Source of the DNA: Leptasterias polaris
Taxonomy: Eukaryota > Echinodermata > Asteroidea > Forcipulatida > Asteriidae
DNA length: 64,000 bases
NCBI GenBank assembly: GCA_037783415.1
Contig: JAZGTN010000035.1
Location: 3,658,001 to 3,722,000 of the forward strand
Direction of reading: 5' to 3'
In this document: in pieces, positions 47,456-60,200 of the stretch
Numbering within the stretch: position 1 is the first letter of the stretch
Layout of the letters: every line of letters starts with the position of its first letter
The notes under the pieces: model-generated
What the model saw: only the letters and a program-made list of their open reading frames with translations
What the model was told of the DNA's origin: nothing
Database searches by the model: none
Translations under genes and position numbers: made by a program

Positions 47456-48176
47456 GGCCAAGTAAACAAAACTAACAAGTTTCTCGTCCCTGCCCGCCTC
47501 CTTTTAGGCCGCCGCCTCCTTTTATTTACTATTTACTATTCAGAAAAAAACAAAAAAAATATAAAATAAAACACAAAAATATGATCTTAAATCAGATTTT
47601 TTTGAAGATTTAAAGCTGAAATCAGATTTTTGTGAAGCCCAGAATGCATCGCTTTTATTTATTTTTAGTCATTTTATGCTTTTTTGCCCAAATTTACGCA
47701 CTTTTCTGATTTTGAGTGGCATCTCTGATATTTTGAATCTCCCGAATCCAATTAGATAGGCCAAAAATAGCAGCTTTGTCTCAAGAATTCCCAACTTTCT
47801 CATTTCAATATTCTCAGGTGTGCAGTCCCTAGTTAGTTGAGGGTTAAAAGTGTGATTCTCCTGACTAAATCATCAGTGTCTTGGCACCAAACGTAGCTTG
47901 GCGTTCTTTTCAGAGCGGGCAGCAACTGTTGTCGAAGGTGATGGTGCTGCGATTCTGCAGTGAAGGGTGTTACAAATCATTTGTTTTGTCATAAATTGCA
48001 TTAGTATACTCAAATAGCACAATATCTGTGAATAAATATACCTTGGCCAGTTACATTTAGCATGGCGGCCATCTTGGAAAAAATAGCTTAAAATTGAAAA
48101 ATAGTAAATAGTAAAGCGCTGCCTCCTCCTTTTTTGAAAAAACCGGACGAGAAACTCGTTACTTTTTTACTTGGCC
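47456..48176. mobile_element. TIR DNA transposon, about 720 bp
   Basis: Ends GGCCAAGTAA...AGTTTCTCGTCC face each other with arms of about 80 bp, which also contain GCCTCCT and TTTACTATTTACTATT. No transposase seen. Lies upstream of RTK-1. Confidence 0.75.
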
Positions 48177-49649
48177 GCACCCATTCATTAAAAATAGGTG
48201 AACTAAGGAAGCGCTCAACCATAGAATGCCAACATTGCCAATGATCCTGATGACTGTCGTTATCAACGCTTTGCTAACGTTCTGAAAGTTTTACAGACAA
48301 ACTCACTGTTATTCTGTTATACACAAACACGATGCTAGAACTCCATCATATGATATTATGGAAGATCTACCGTTGTATCAATTTGTTGTTTTATCAAATT
48401 ATTGCAATGGATCAAGGACGGTTTCTAATCGGAAGTGAAACTGTACGTGACTAAAGGCCTCCTCGTATGGGAATAGTTTGTAGCCTAATTACTGAATAAT
48501 GATATGAACTTACTGATGATTTCGCTACTGCCATAATCTGTAAAATTTACAAGACAAATCAATGCAAATCAAAGAATTGTGACCTTTGTACTTTATCCAT
48601 GTTTAACTGTTTTAACCACATAAATTGTGTCTGTCCACATATACAATTATATATAATGATTTTTTTCTTGCTAAAATTGTTTGCTTATAGCTTTATAATT
48701 GTTATGTAAATTGTATCTGAAGGAAGGGGGTTGTCCGTGTACTACTAGTCTTGGCTACATCCCTGTATAGTGTGGTTTAATACTCATCAGTTTGATATGG
48801 ACCTTAGAGCAAAATCTGATGTAACTGTAGCTGCACCCGACTACCATCACACAGATTAAATGGATTGGCACACGTTCTTACAGATGTCATGACTCTGGGT
48901 CTTTATTGTTGTACCAATAACTAATTAGCAATTTTTTCATGTTATACTAATTTCTATAAAGTTACCATATTATAAAAAGGCAAAAACATAATTGCAGACA
49001 ACAAAAAGGTGCCTTGAACAAACAAGAATCCATACAATTAATATATGAAATAATTTGACTAAACCCTGTTCATGTGACCAAAACAAAACAGCCTCCACAG
49101 AGAATGTAAACACATGGATACATACATGGCAATAACTTTGTTACGAAAAATACTACTTGTGGTCCATCAAAACCTCTCCAAACAACATCACATATAGAAG
49201 TTTTGACAAACTGGAAAATCCAATAACCCTTTTAGTTCTGTACATGGTAAACACAAGTAAATAAACTAAAGGAAGAATGTCAATAAACTGCAGAGATTGG
49301 AAATAAACTAAGATGACCGCTTAAACAAAAAATTACGAAGCAAAGTTATATAATTTGATTTAATTAATTTTTTTGTTCAAAGTAGGAAGACTTGTATTAA
49401 GCTGGCAAACAGTTTAAAATTGGATTTATTCCCGAAACCTAAACTGATACTATGCAGTCCTGTGTTAAAAGTTAAAATAGAAAACTAAGGCACTAGATGC
49501 AAAGGTAAGGAAAGACAAATAAATGGTATGGTTTTATTTTTTCCCAGCAAGCTATGTATGTTTCATTTCCTGAATAGGCCTACTCCTCTTGTTTTTGCAT
49601 TTGTAACGTTTTTAAACTTTTAGTATGGCCCTGAAGTTGACCGAATATA

Positions 49650-50000
49650 GGCATATTGACGTCAGTGAGAAAATACACAACTTGTGCCCCCAAGTCATTG
49701 ACACCAATATTCACGACAGTCGACAGTATTCACAAATTGTTGTTTAATTTTTGGTCATATTTCACGATGTGGGGCATAGGTCGTGAATTTTGTTGTAAAA
49801 ACTGGCATCAATATCATCAACTGGCATCACCACGACTTGGGGCACAAATTGGGAATATTGTCATACATATTGGCGTCAATGTTTACGACTTGTTGGGACA
49901 CAAGTTGACGGTACATTTTTTCGGAAATATTGCCGTCAAAATTCACGACTTGTGAACCAGTCGTAAATCTTGGCCTCAATATTCACGACTTAGGACACAA
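49650..50000. repeat. Degenerate tandem repeat
   Basis: Irregular copies, about 40 bp each, of a unit containing TTCACGACTTG and ACACAAGTTG, themselves partly inverted to each other. Confidence 0.55.
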
Positions 50001-51737
50001 GTTGTGAATTTTGTCATAAGATTTGAGAGCGAAATCTCGGCTTAACTGACTGCATATTGTAGCATTTATACACGGCACCCTAAATGCGTGTAATGTAATA
50101 TTAATTTAATATGGACGTCTGTAGAATGTGTATTTCAAATTAAAATATATTTAGCTCTTTATTACCCAGTAGTTTTCTTGTTGTACTGTTTCGGTCAATG
50201 GCCAGTGACACTAGACCTGTTTCAGAACTACGTTAACGTAGCACCTTGTCAAACATGTTTGACACATATTTTGTATTTAAAAAGTTAAGAGCGGGGCGGA
50301 AGTGGTAGCGCCACCAGCGCGCCACCTACGTTGAAAATAATCTCATTCGATCCTCGCGACGTGAACTGGTCGAAGCTCCCCACACAAAACCATTGTACAA
50401 ACGGATGTGTGTGTATCACAGTATACACTATTTGAATTACGGTTGCTCTCCGCTGCGTGCCATTGAGACTGCCTGGACGAGTCCATTTTATCAGAGGGTA
50501 TTGGTATCTTCAAAAATGTTGTAAATTCACAAAAATATTACACCAGAAAACATTTGTAAATTGGTTTTGTTGTGCGTTGCCAACTGCTTCAGTAATTTAA
50601 CAATTTAATAAACAACATATATTTAACAGAAACGACATGTATAGGCCTACATATCTGTTTAAGATGTGTATGTTGGCTCAGAATTAAATTACCTGCGGCA
50701 AATGTTCACGTCCGTCAACAGAGATCGTTTGAACGCAAACTAAGTATCGGCAGTAACCATTATGTCAAAAATAAACTTTTAAAAATCGTCAAATATCTAG
50801 AGGATGTACCGAGGGATTTTGTTTAAACTTTCAGGAACGAAAGATATTTTCCTAAATATTATGTTAATGAAAAGAAATCAGAGGATGAACGATTTTTTTC
50901 TTCACATTATGTCGATATTTGTAGCCATTTTAGGGGAGACGTTTTGTAACGAAATTCCCACCTAGACCCATTCATACACGTTAGCCACTGCAATAAACCA
51001 ACGGAAAATTTTCGGTAATATTTTTAACGCATTTATTTGAAAACTAAGCACTTCAACAATTGAAAATACAATTCCAATATACACTGTTATTTTTTCAGTG
51101 CTGTTAAAGAGAATTTTTTTACGGAATACATGGATTTCTTTTTGTTTTTTTAATGGTCATGACCTCTTTTTAAAATGGAGTGTACCCAAACTGCGATCGC
51201 AAATTATTGAGAAACACCCCCTTCCGCCCCCCCCCCCGGTTAAGAGGGCTTGTTTCGCAATTCCTAACCACATACACTGTCGGCAAGACATCAAAAGACC
51301 CCCACTTGTACCAGCCTCTTGGTGAACAGATGTTTTCAATCATCTCTCTGTGGGCCTCAGACTTGCTGAGGTCCGTGGTCCTTTCTCTATGCTGAGACCT
51401 TGCGCCCGACTTGCTGTGTCATTGACATTAACAATAACCAGCTGGCCATTACTTTGTACACAAGCTATGGGGGAAATTTGTGTACATGGGCAATGACGAT
51501 TTTTGTTTGCTCCACCCACTCTCACCAAGTCAAGGACCCCTGTTGATTGACACCCCTTTCAGGCTGTGTGTAATGGTACAGAGGAGGATATCATGTAGTA
51601 TGGCATGGCTAGTATTTTCCACGTGCTTACAGATGTTTTTCTTGATTTGGGAAGAACATGTTTGACCACGTCTCACGTTTGAGGGTCAATGGCAAGTTGA
51701 ACCGAAACAGTTATTGGTTAAAGACCGCGAAAACGCA

Positions 51738-51900
51738 ATCCATTCACCCGTCGACTTCACCCGTCGACTTGTCTTGACACACCGTCGAGTTGTCTCACTG
51801 GCGACTTGTAAAGCTGCCGAGTAGTGTCTGACAGGACGAGTTGCCTGACCCGTCGAGTTGTCAGACTGTCGAGTTGTCAAACGGACGAGTTGTCTGAACA
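51738..51900. repeat. CGTCGAGTTGTC short-period repeat
   Basis: At least eight imperfect copies of (C)CGTCGA(G/C)TTGTC spaced by about 12-25 bp. Confidence 0.6.
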
Positions 51901-52475
51901 CCCATTCTCCGCATCATACTGCGTGTTATAGTTACTTTATAGTGCGTGTGTGGTATCATAGATAAAGGACTTTTCTTTGTTATTATTAACACCGGTTTTG
52001 TTTTGTGAATTAGTGCTAAATTTTGCTGTTTGTTAATGCTCCTTTATATTTATTTCTGATTATTATATTATATTTTTTACGGACCAGAAGTCCCTTTGCT
52101 GCAGTCTGTGCGTGTTATTAATATACTGCCGTGCGAATACTAAGTACGAGGAAATCAACGGCCCTTCCAAGACTTCATTCAAACTAAGCCAATCAAAGAC
52201 TGGTATTTCAAACACAAAGGACTCATGTAGTGTTGCTGAATTTATCATATTTTTAAAAGCTTTCTTAAATATATTTTAGATTTTTTAATGCCAGACTCCA
52301 ATTGACTTTGTTGGAGCATGTTGGAGTCCGTTGGGTGTATTTCTCAGCTGATTTGTATGTATTACCATGGATGAAGGATTCCTCCATGGTAATACACACG
52401 AAGTGCCAAAGGGGAGCTCGCGTGACTTTTAGTTTTCAAAACAACGGAATAACACTTGTGATAGTAACTCCGTTC

Positions 52476-52670
52476 TGTACTAGTTACCCTACTAAAATAC
52501 AAAAACACTTCTTAGGGAGTTTAAGCTCAAAGCATTGTTTACGTATTACTACTCTGCTGATTACCAATTACTTCGGATCGTTATACACGAGTAGCGATAT
52601 CAGTGCCCTGCCCTCTGTGTGGTGCACTGTGGATGTATTTTTGTCATAAGCGCTGTGCCGTCCCTATAAG
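52476..52670. repeat. Direct repeat, left copy
   Basis: TACTAGTTACCCTAC through TAAGCGCTGTGCCGTCCC, recurring at 53085-53275. The pair brackets the truncated MITE and truncated TIR element. Confidence 0.75.
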
Positions 52671-52783
52671 GCCGTGTCCGAAACGGCGACTTTGGCTACA
52701 GCTACGGCTAGGGCGCGCGCGTCTGCCTATCCTTCAACACTGACAGACGCGCTGATCTAGCCGTAGCTGTAGCCGAAGTCGCC
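52670..52783. mobile_element. MITE with GCTACAGCTACGGCT ends (copy 2, truncated)
   Basis: Left end GGCCGTGTCCGAAACGGCGA, inner GCTACAGCTACGGCTAG, inverted right arm CTAGCCGTAGCTGTAGCC. The right terminus is cut where the TIR element begins. Confidence 0.7.
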
Positions 52784-53063
52784 AATAGACTGTGCAAGTC
52801 TCGCGCGTAATCGAACTTCCGGGACCATAGTGGTCCCAAGCATAAAGGAGTTTTACGTGGGCGAGATTTTGTTTCGTCAATTATTTTAGTTTAACGTAGG
52901 TTCATATGACCTAGAAAGGTATAAATGTTGTTGGGAATGTAATACTAAGTGATAACAACATATGAAAGTAAAACCAATTCAACAATATAACGAAGAAAAC
53001 CCAAGAATTAAACTTGACCTCAGCTTCCGGTTATTGCAAAAAATTAAGAATTTTGTGCTTCGT
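52784..53063. mobile_element. TIR DNA transposon (truncated copy 2)
   Basis: Starts ATAGACTGTGCAAGTCTCGC and follows copy 1 for about 280 bp, then stops without a right end. It directly abuts the right arm of the truncated MITE at 52670-52783. Confidence 0.75.
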
Positions 53064-53084
53064 TTTGCAACGAATCGTTCGTTG

Positions 53085-53275
53085 TACTAGTTACCCTACC
53101 AAAATACGAAAAACCCCACTTCTTAGGGAGTTTAAGCTCAAAGCATTGTAGCGAGTTTACGTATTACTACTCTGCTGTTAACCGATTACTTCGGATCGTT
53201 ATACATGCATGTATGTGTGCATGCATGTGTGCATGTGTTTTTGTCATCCTCGTTCTCATAAGCGCTGTGCCGTCC
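53085..53275. repeat. Direct repeat, right copy
   Basis: Matches 52476-52670, with an inserted (TGCATG)n-like stretch near 53204-53236. Confidence 0.75.
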
Positions 53276-53882
53276 CCTGTATTTACTAACGTAATTACCA
53301 GGGTGAAAAATTGCATTCTGAGGTAATGGAGTCGAGGTTGCTTTTGTGCCCGATCTGGAATAACTGTTCGCCCATGTCAAACTGAATACCCGATTCAGAA
53401 TAATTCCCGTTTAGCTGTTTTATTTCGTTCTGCTTTGTTTTAAAGTTGTTTATTTCTCACTTTTTATTTGTTTAAAAAAATTGATGCATTTTCCCGTTTG
53501 TTCTTTCATCTGTATGTTTCTTATTATTACTATTGTTAATCCTCTTTTTGTGGGAACAAAAACATTCAAGTCGTAAGAAAACGTTCTCAAAAACAAAAAA
53601 CAAATATACTTTATATTTTATTTTATTACAATCATTAATTACATTCTTTCTAATAGGCATACCCAGTAAGTTTCCCTTGTGGTTTATTATTAAAATTTGA
53701 AGACGTAACAAAAACACATTTAACAAATGCAGCTAAGATAAAGCCGATCTACGTTAGCTAATATTACAATCATTCGCAGATGAATAAACTTACATTCTGT
53801 CCTATAGGTCCCGAATCTGATTTTTTTTTTTTAAACATAGAATTAAAGAACGACCCAAGTAGGCCTATAGTAAACATAACAG
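53276..53882. other. Noncoding
   Basis: AT-rich sequence without recognised structure up to the start of the segmental duplication. Confidence 0.5.
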
Positions 53883-56420
53883 TCTTCTCTGTTATTATTA
53901 GTAGTTTATTATACTAGCTCTCCACCGGAGCATAATTGATCGCGAACCTACTTTAAAATGTTAAGGATAGGCCTACAAGTCATTTATTTCATATGAGAGT
54001 ATTTTATCAAAACCATAATTAAACTAAATCGAACTACTAAGTAGTAAAATTCGTGGCCCTGTCCGACTACCCCGTATTTCATTATCTAATTATGGGTATC
54101 CACTGCTGAGTATATGAAATTAATGCGATATATAATACTATAATTATTTGAATAGATATCAATAATAAAGTAGTTGTTGAGAGACAACCTCTGAGGCTAA
54201 TCGGTTTAAATGACCCACAGCCTTGTACTTTTTATACTTTAATTAGGCTATAGCTTGTAGAAAAGTGTTTGCTTTTTAAAATTGTAACCAACAAAACATT
54301 TTATACCCACTAATTAAAAAGGGTATGTCATGGGTCACTTAAATATTGTTCTGTTAAAGTACCCTAGTCACCCATAGCCTAATTCCGCCTCCCAAGGTAT
54401 ACAAATAGTTTAATCATTCTTATATCAATTACCCATAATATTGATGATAATACTAAAAAGCATAAACAGTAATAAGCAAGTCACATTGATTACAATATTA
54501 TGGCGAGGGGGACTGTGCTGCACTATAGTTGAACTGCAATTAGATACAGGCAGGGGAAAAGGCCTCTTGAGTGTTAGGGTTAATACAAGTTCGTCCCAAA
54601 CAAGGCTTTTTATAAAGCCACTCTTGGAAAGAAGCTACAAGAAGACAACATTTAAGATGAAAATAACTCAGTGGAGCTGGAGGTAGAAGTTGGTATTCCA
54701 TAGTGAAACAATCTAGATTGTAGGATGTAGGGAAACATGTACCATAGGCAAGGAGTTCCAAAGAGATGCATTTCACTGAATCCATTCAGCATTCGTAATT
54801 ATTGCATGGGAGATAAACAAACTTGACCGGTTTTGCCCCACACTGATGTGTGTTAGAATGCTAAAGGTCGGGGGTTCGAATCCCACCCATACCTACGATT
54901 GTTTTTTTTACAGAGAATTAAAGAACGGCCCAAGTAGGCCTAAAGTAAACTTAACAGACTTCTCCGTTATTTATAGTTTATTATACTAGATCGCCACCGG
55001 AGTATAAATGATTGCGATACTAAAATGTTTTAAAATATACAGAATAGAAGTCATCTTTCACAAGATTATTTTTTATTAAAACTACATGTTAACTAAAACG
55101 AACTATAAAGGTGCAGAACGTATCGGAACAATTCAAAGGCCTGTCTGTTATTTCTTTAGTAGTTTATTATACTAGCTCTCCACCGGAGCATATTGATCGC
55201 GAACCTACTTTAAAACTGTTAAGAATATACAAGTCATTTCTTTCATATGAGAGTATTTTATCAAAACCATATCTAAACTAAATCGAACTACTAAGTAGTA
55301 CAAATCGTGGCCCTGTCAGACTACCCCGTATTTTATTACTTAGATCTAATTATACAAGATATCCACTGCTGAGTATATGAAATTAATGCGATAACTATAA
55401 CTATCTGAGTGAATAGATATCGATAATAAAGTAGTTGTCGAGAGACAAGCTCTATAGGCTACACGGTTTAAATGACACAAAGCCTTGTACTTGTTATACT
55501 TTAACTAGGTTATATAGCTTGTAGAATTGTTTTGTTTTTTAAAATTATATCCACAATTTGTTTTATACCCACTAAAAAAGGTAGGTCATGGGTCACCTAA
55601 ATATTGTTCTGTTAAAGTACCCCAGTCACTAATATCCTAATTCCGCCTCCCAAGGTATATACGCGTAGTTTAATTATTCTTATATCATTAACCCTAAACA
55701 GCATTAACAATAACAGTAATAAGTAAGTCTCAATGATTACAACATTATGGCGAAGGGGGGTGGGGGGGGGGGGTGCTGCACTGGTTGAACAGTAATTAGA
55801 TACGGGGGGAAAGCCTCTTGAGTGTTAGGGTTATGTAATGCAAGTTCGCCCCAAACAAGGCTTTTAAAAAAGCCACTACTCTGGTAAGGGCTACAAGAAG
55901 ATTGATGATTGATGGAAGGAAACATGCACCATAGGTAAGGAGTTCAAAAGAGATGCAATTCGTTGACTCCATTTTAGCATGTGTAATTATTGCATGGAAG
56001 ATAAACAAAATATATGACTAGTTTTGCCCAACACTGATGTGTGTTAGAATGCTGAACGTCAGGAGTTCGAATCCCACCCATACCTACGATTGTTTTTTAC
56101 AGAGAATTAAAGAACGGCCCAAGTAGGCCTAGAGTAAACTTAACAGACTTCTCCGTTATTTATAGTTTATTATACTAGATCGCCACTGGAGTATAAATGA
56201 TCGCGAGACTAAAATATTTTTAAATATAGAAGTCATCTTTTTTATAACTGTCTAGATTGGAGGATGGGAGAAACATGCACCATAGGTAAGGAGTTCCAAA
56301 GAGATGCAACTCGTTGAATCTATTTTTTTATGTGTAATTATTGTATGGGAGATAGCAAACTATATGACTGGTTTTGCCCTACACTGATGTGTGTTAGAAT
56401 GCTAAAGGTTGGAGGTTCGA
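53883..56420. repeat. 1.1-kb tandem repeat units at RTK-2 3' flank
   Basis: At least two full units and part-units. ACAGAGAATTAAAGAACGG-type starts recur near 53.84, 54.91 and 56.10 kb, spacing about 1.07-1.19 kb. B-box-like GGTTCGAATCCCACCC words recur near 54.87 and 56.06 kb, with a related one near 56.41 kb. This suggests a tRNA-derived SINE caught inside a longer tandem unit. Confidence 0.75.
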
Positions 56421-57046
56421 ATCCCAGATTCGGAAAGAACCGAATACAGATTGTAGGATGGAGGAAAACGTGCACCAGACAAGGAGTTCCAGAGAAGCAG
56501 TACGTAGAATAACGCTGTGGGGTTGCTTTTGGTTCTACATCTCTATGATCAATATCCTCGCTGATGCACACAGCTGAAGAAAATGACAGCAATGGCAAAG
56601 CTTGAGGAATGATGATTTGCCTCACTGGTCTATGCGAGGACTTGATTGTTGAAATAGAACGGGCAAAGTTGTTTAGTTGTCATCTAACTCTGGTCTGATG
56701 ACGCTGAAATTCTCATAGTGTTGTTTCTGGAATGCCATGTAGATCTGCATAAAAGATCATAAACCATTACAAAATATTCAGCCGAAACGAAATGAAACGG
56801 CTCATGCCCGTGAAGATACCAAGTTACACAATGTATCATAAATCACATGTTTCTTTATCCAGGAAAAATAATAAATGATGGCTTACAAGAACAATTATGT
56901 CTGCTGGGCAGAAACATAATTATTGTTCAACGATACAGTAAGCAGAACATTGCAAGACACAATCGCCGTACACATCTGTACACACCTGGGATGCATGTTT
57001 GTCAGTGTATTATTTTGCAGCCGTATATGGCCTATCTCTACTTACA

Positions 57047-57200
57047 CTATATAGGCCTACTATTAATTTTGTGCAAGTTTATTGAATTGCTCACGTGGTT
57101 AATCTGGCTTTCGCTCATTCCACTCAGGACAGTCACCAAGTCAGAGAAGGAGGGTCGGTTGGTTGGATTTTCGGCCCAGCATCGGACCATCAACATGTAT
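57047..57200 (-). CDS. RTK-2 kinase exon 8 and stop
   Basis: The last coding exon, phase 2 in: [20 protein letters not shown], then a short tail ending in TAG at the same place as RTK-1. The changes noticed against RTK-1 are silent. The downstream 3' flank (56.3-57.0 kb) is also shared with RTK-1. Confidence 0.86.
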
Positions 57201-60200
57201 CTACAAGAGCGTCAAGGTAACATTAGTCAATTATTTATATTAATGTAATGTTTTACCATTTTATGGTTTAATTCAATTGTTATCTGATTAATCTTCACAA
57301 ATTTATCCTACCCCAAAAGTTCAATACTGTCACAATGTTGACACCAGCTTGAAGTTTTAAAGGTCACTAAAAAGGTTGAGCGTGAGGCTTTTCATATATC
57401 ATCTTGTAAGATACCATCTGGCCGTCTGTTTGATCGATGTTTTGGGGTGTTTTTTTTACAATTTAAAAACTTACATTTTCTCATCACAATTTGGTGGTTT
57501 TGACATGCGATACCCATCGGTAAGTTGACTTGCCAAGTCTTTGGTTTGAATAGACGGATAAGGTGTGCCACCTGTACAAAAATAAACAACGAAACAAACA
57601 ATCAAAACAAAACAAATTCACCAAAGCACGCACGTATACATAAAGAAATTATATTTTGTACTGTGAGAGTGAAAGTTTCAACCATCTTCAATCGTCATGG
57701 ACGTAATTGTTTTGTCCATTGTCCATGTTTGCATGAGAGGTATTAACAAAAAGAAAATTGAGCTATAAAGCAAAGTAATAATAAAACCCTTGCACATGAC
57801 GTCACACTCTCTAACAGCGCCCTCACCGAGGCAAAAGGAGGCAGATAAATGGACGGCAGCTGCTTTTGGTGAACATAAAAACTTTTGGCGTGTGACCTCA
57901 ATAATACACAGTTTCCACCATCTTGAGAGTCAATTCCTGTATGTATATTTTACCACCCATACATGTACATTCATTATAGTTTAACCATATGGTTGGCATA
58001 ATTAGAACAACAACCTTCGTTCTTTCGCGTTTTCAAACAATTCATCAAAATAACGACAGGTGCGTGTAAATGTAAGTGCGCCCCGCGGTTGTGCAAGGGC
58101 TCTTTCAGAAGAGAAACAAGTCTCAGAAAGTAACTCGAAGTCTTACCGAAAGTTGCGATTTCCCATAAGAGAATGCCAAATGACCACCTGCAAAATATTA
58201 AGTGGTTTAATATTGAAGTCAGTGTTAGAAATCTGTAACTCTATGATGTGTAATGATGATGCACGGGCCTTCGCTTTATTGGGGGGAAACCCTTTTTGGA
58301 ACGGGGTGTGTGAGTAGGTAACCACATTCAAACCGGGACCCTATAACAAAAGAGGACAATAGGTCTACGGTTGCTATAACAAAGAGTTGAACAAAGGAGG
58401 GTCCACGATTGCAGGCTGTTACACACTTGTGTGTGTGATGGGGGGGGGGGGGGGGGGGTGTAGTTACATAAATTGATTGGGGCTCACTGACATTGACTGA
58501 CTTAGTACTAATTTGATATAGATCAATCGAGGTAATTTTTTCATGAAGTTGATGAATTCGTTGTGATTTTGATAACAATATCCATTTAATTCAGTGCAAA
58601 CGCTCTGCCCTTCGGCGAGTATTTTTCACCCGAATGACAAAAGAGTTATTCTCATTGTTTATTTTTGTAAATTTCTTTATGTATTTATTTGTTTTTTTAT
58701 TGTTTAAGTACGGTACGGAAACAAGGATGTTTATAATTTCCCTATGAGAAGTTTGACACGCTAATGACAACTTACACATCGCTCTTAGTAGAGTACCTCT
58801 TGTGCAAAATAGACTCGATGGATAACCAGCGAGTTGGTACCCGTCTCTGTTTATAAAGAAATAACAACAGCAGGTGTAAACATTCATTTTTGGCATACAA
58901 TATTCTAAAAACAGTTACTTTGTAAAATGGACAAGTTGGTTTTGGTTTTGTTTTCTTTCTTTTGGTCGTTCACATCAACATGACCGTCTTAAGGGCCTCT
59001 TGTCTTTGGCCATTGGACGAACGTACGCAAATTAAATTCTCCATGGTAATGTTAAAACAATGGCCTGAAGTAATAATAATGGCGTTAACTTAAAAGGTGC
59101 AAATTCAGGCTTTCGATGATGTTGAGTCGATGAAAACGTAAATAAGGAAAATATTGCTTAAACTTTTATACCATTGATGTTTGAACATAGATGTCCTCTC
59201 CCCGGGAAAGTCCAAAATCAGACACTTTTGCTACAAATCCACGGCCGAGCAGGATATTTCTTGCGGCCAAATCGCGATGGATCACCTGAAATTCAACAAA
59301 CACATTATTGGCACACACTAGAAACGCTGACCCGGATTCTGGGTCGCACGGGGCCCGAGCCATTTCTGGGTAAGTTTGACCTGGATTTCGAGTCACTGAT
59401 CAACGTCAAACTAACGTAGATTCTGAATCAAAATTCACCACCAGTTTTCAGGTCAGCCCGACCAGAAACAAGTCAGCCCCCCTGTACCCAATTCCGGTTC
59501 AATCTGATCCGGAAGTTTTTAGAGTGCAATTTATAAGGCAGTTCTAACCAAACTGAAAGTACTAAAGAAAATAAATAATTTGTTGATATTTGCAATCTTC
59601 ATCACCAATAACAACATTCTGATATACCGATGATGATGCAAGATGTTCCATTCCCATGGCAACATCAAGAGCAAACTTAATGAGTTGCTCTGACGTCAGA
59701 GATGGTTCATAGTCCGAGTCCGGACGAGATGACCTCAAGTGGTTACGCAAGTCACCATTGGGGAGGTATTCCAATGCCACATACAACACATCTGCAACAA
59801 GTACACGTTCGAAAATGCACATTAAACACAAAAATTAAACAATTCCAGCTAGCGAAATTGTTACACAAAAAGAGTGTGTTCTTGCCTCTCAAATAATGAG
59901 TGACAAGGGCCATTGAAAATTAAACACTTGGTAGGATGTGTCAAAGTAACCTGGAATCTGTGTCAAAAAACCCCAAGAAATCGGTCAAACTGACGCCATC
60001 CGGGTCACGATCCCCCTTCTGACCAGTCTCTGGTCAGCCTAACCCAGAAATGGTCAAGCCCCCTGGGACCTGGAATCCAGGTCAATTCTGACCCGTACAA
60101 TTTTGGTGAGTGAAGACTTCATCCATTTAAATTGGTAAACATTTGATCACATTTCGGTGTATTAAAATGATTGCGATCATGAAGACCGGCTCGGGGTTCC

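Larger units (their letters stand above)
48177..52475. other. Intergenic, RTK-2 to RTK-1
   Basis: Two degenerate tandem arrays: GTCAATATTCACGACTTGTG-type words at 49.65-50.00 kb and CGTCGAGTTGTC words at 51.74-51.90 kb. A C10-class tract at 51.23 kb. No gene supported. Confidence 0.5.

Noticed and set aside
54860..54900. tRNA gene suggested by GGTTCGAATCCC
   Set aside because: Only a B-box is present; no acceptor stem or anticodon arm can be built. It repeats as part of the 1.1-kb unit.
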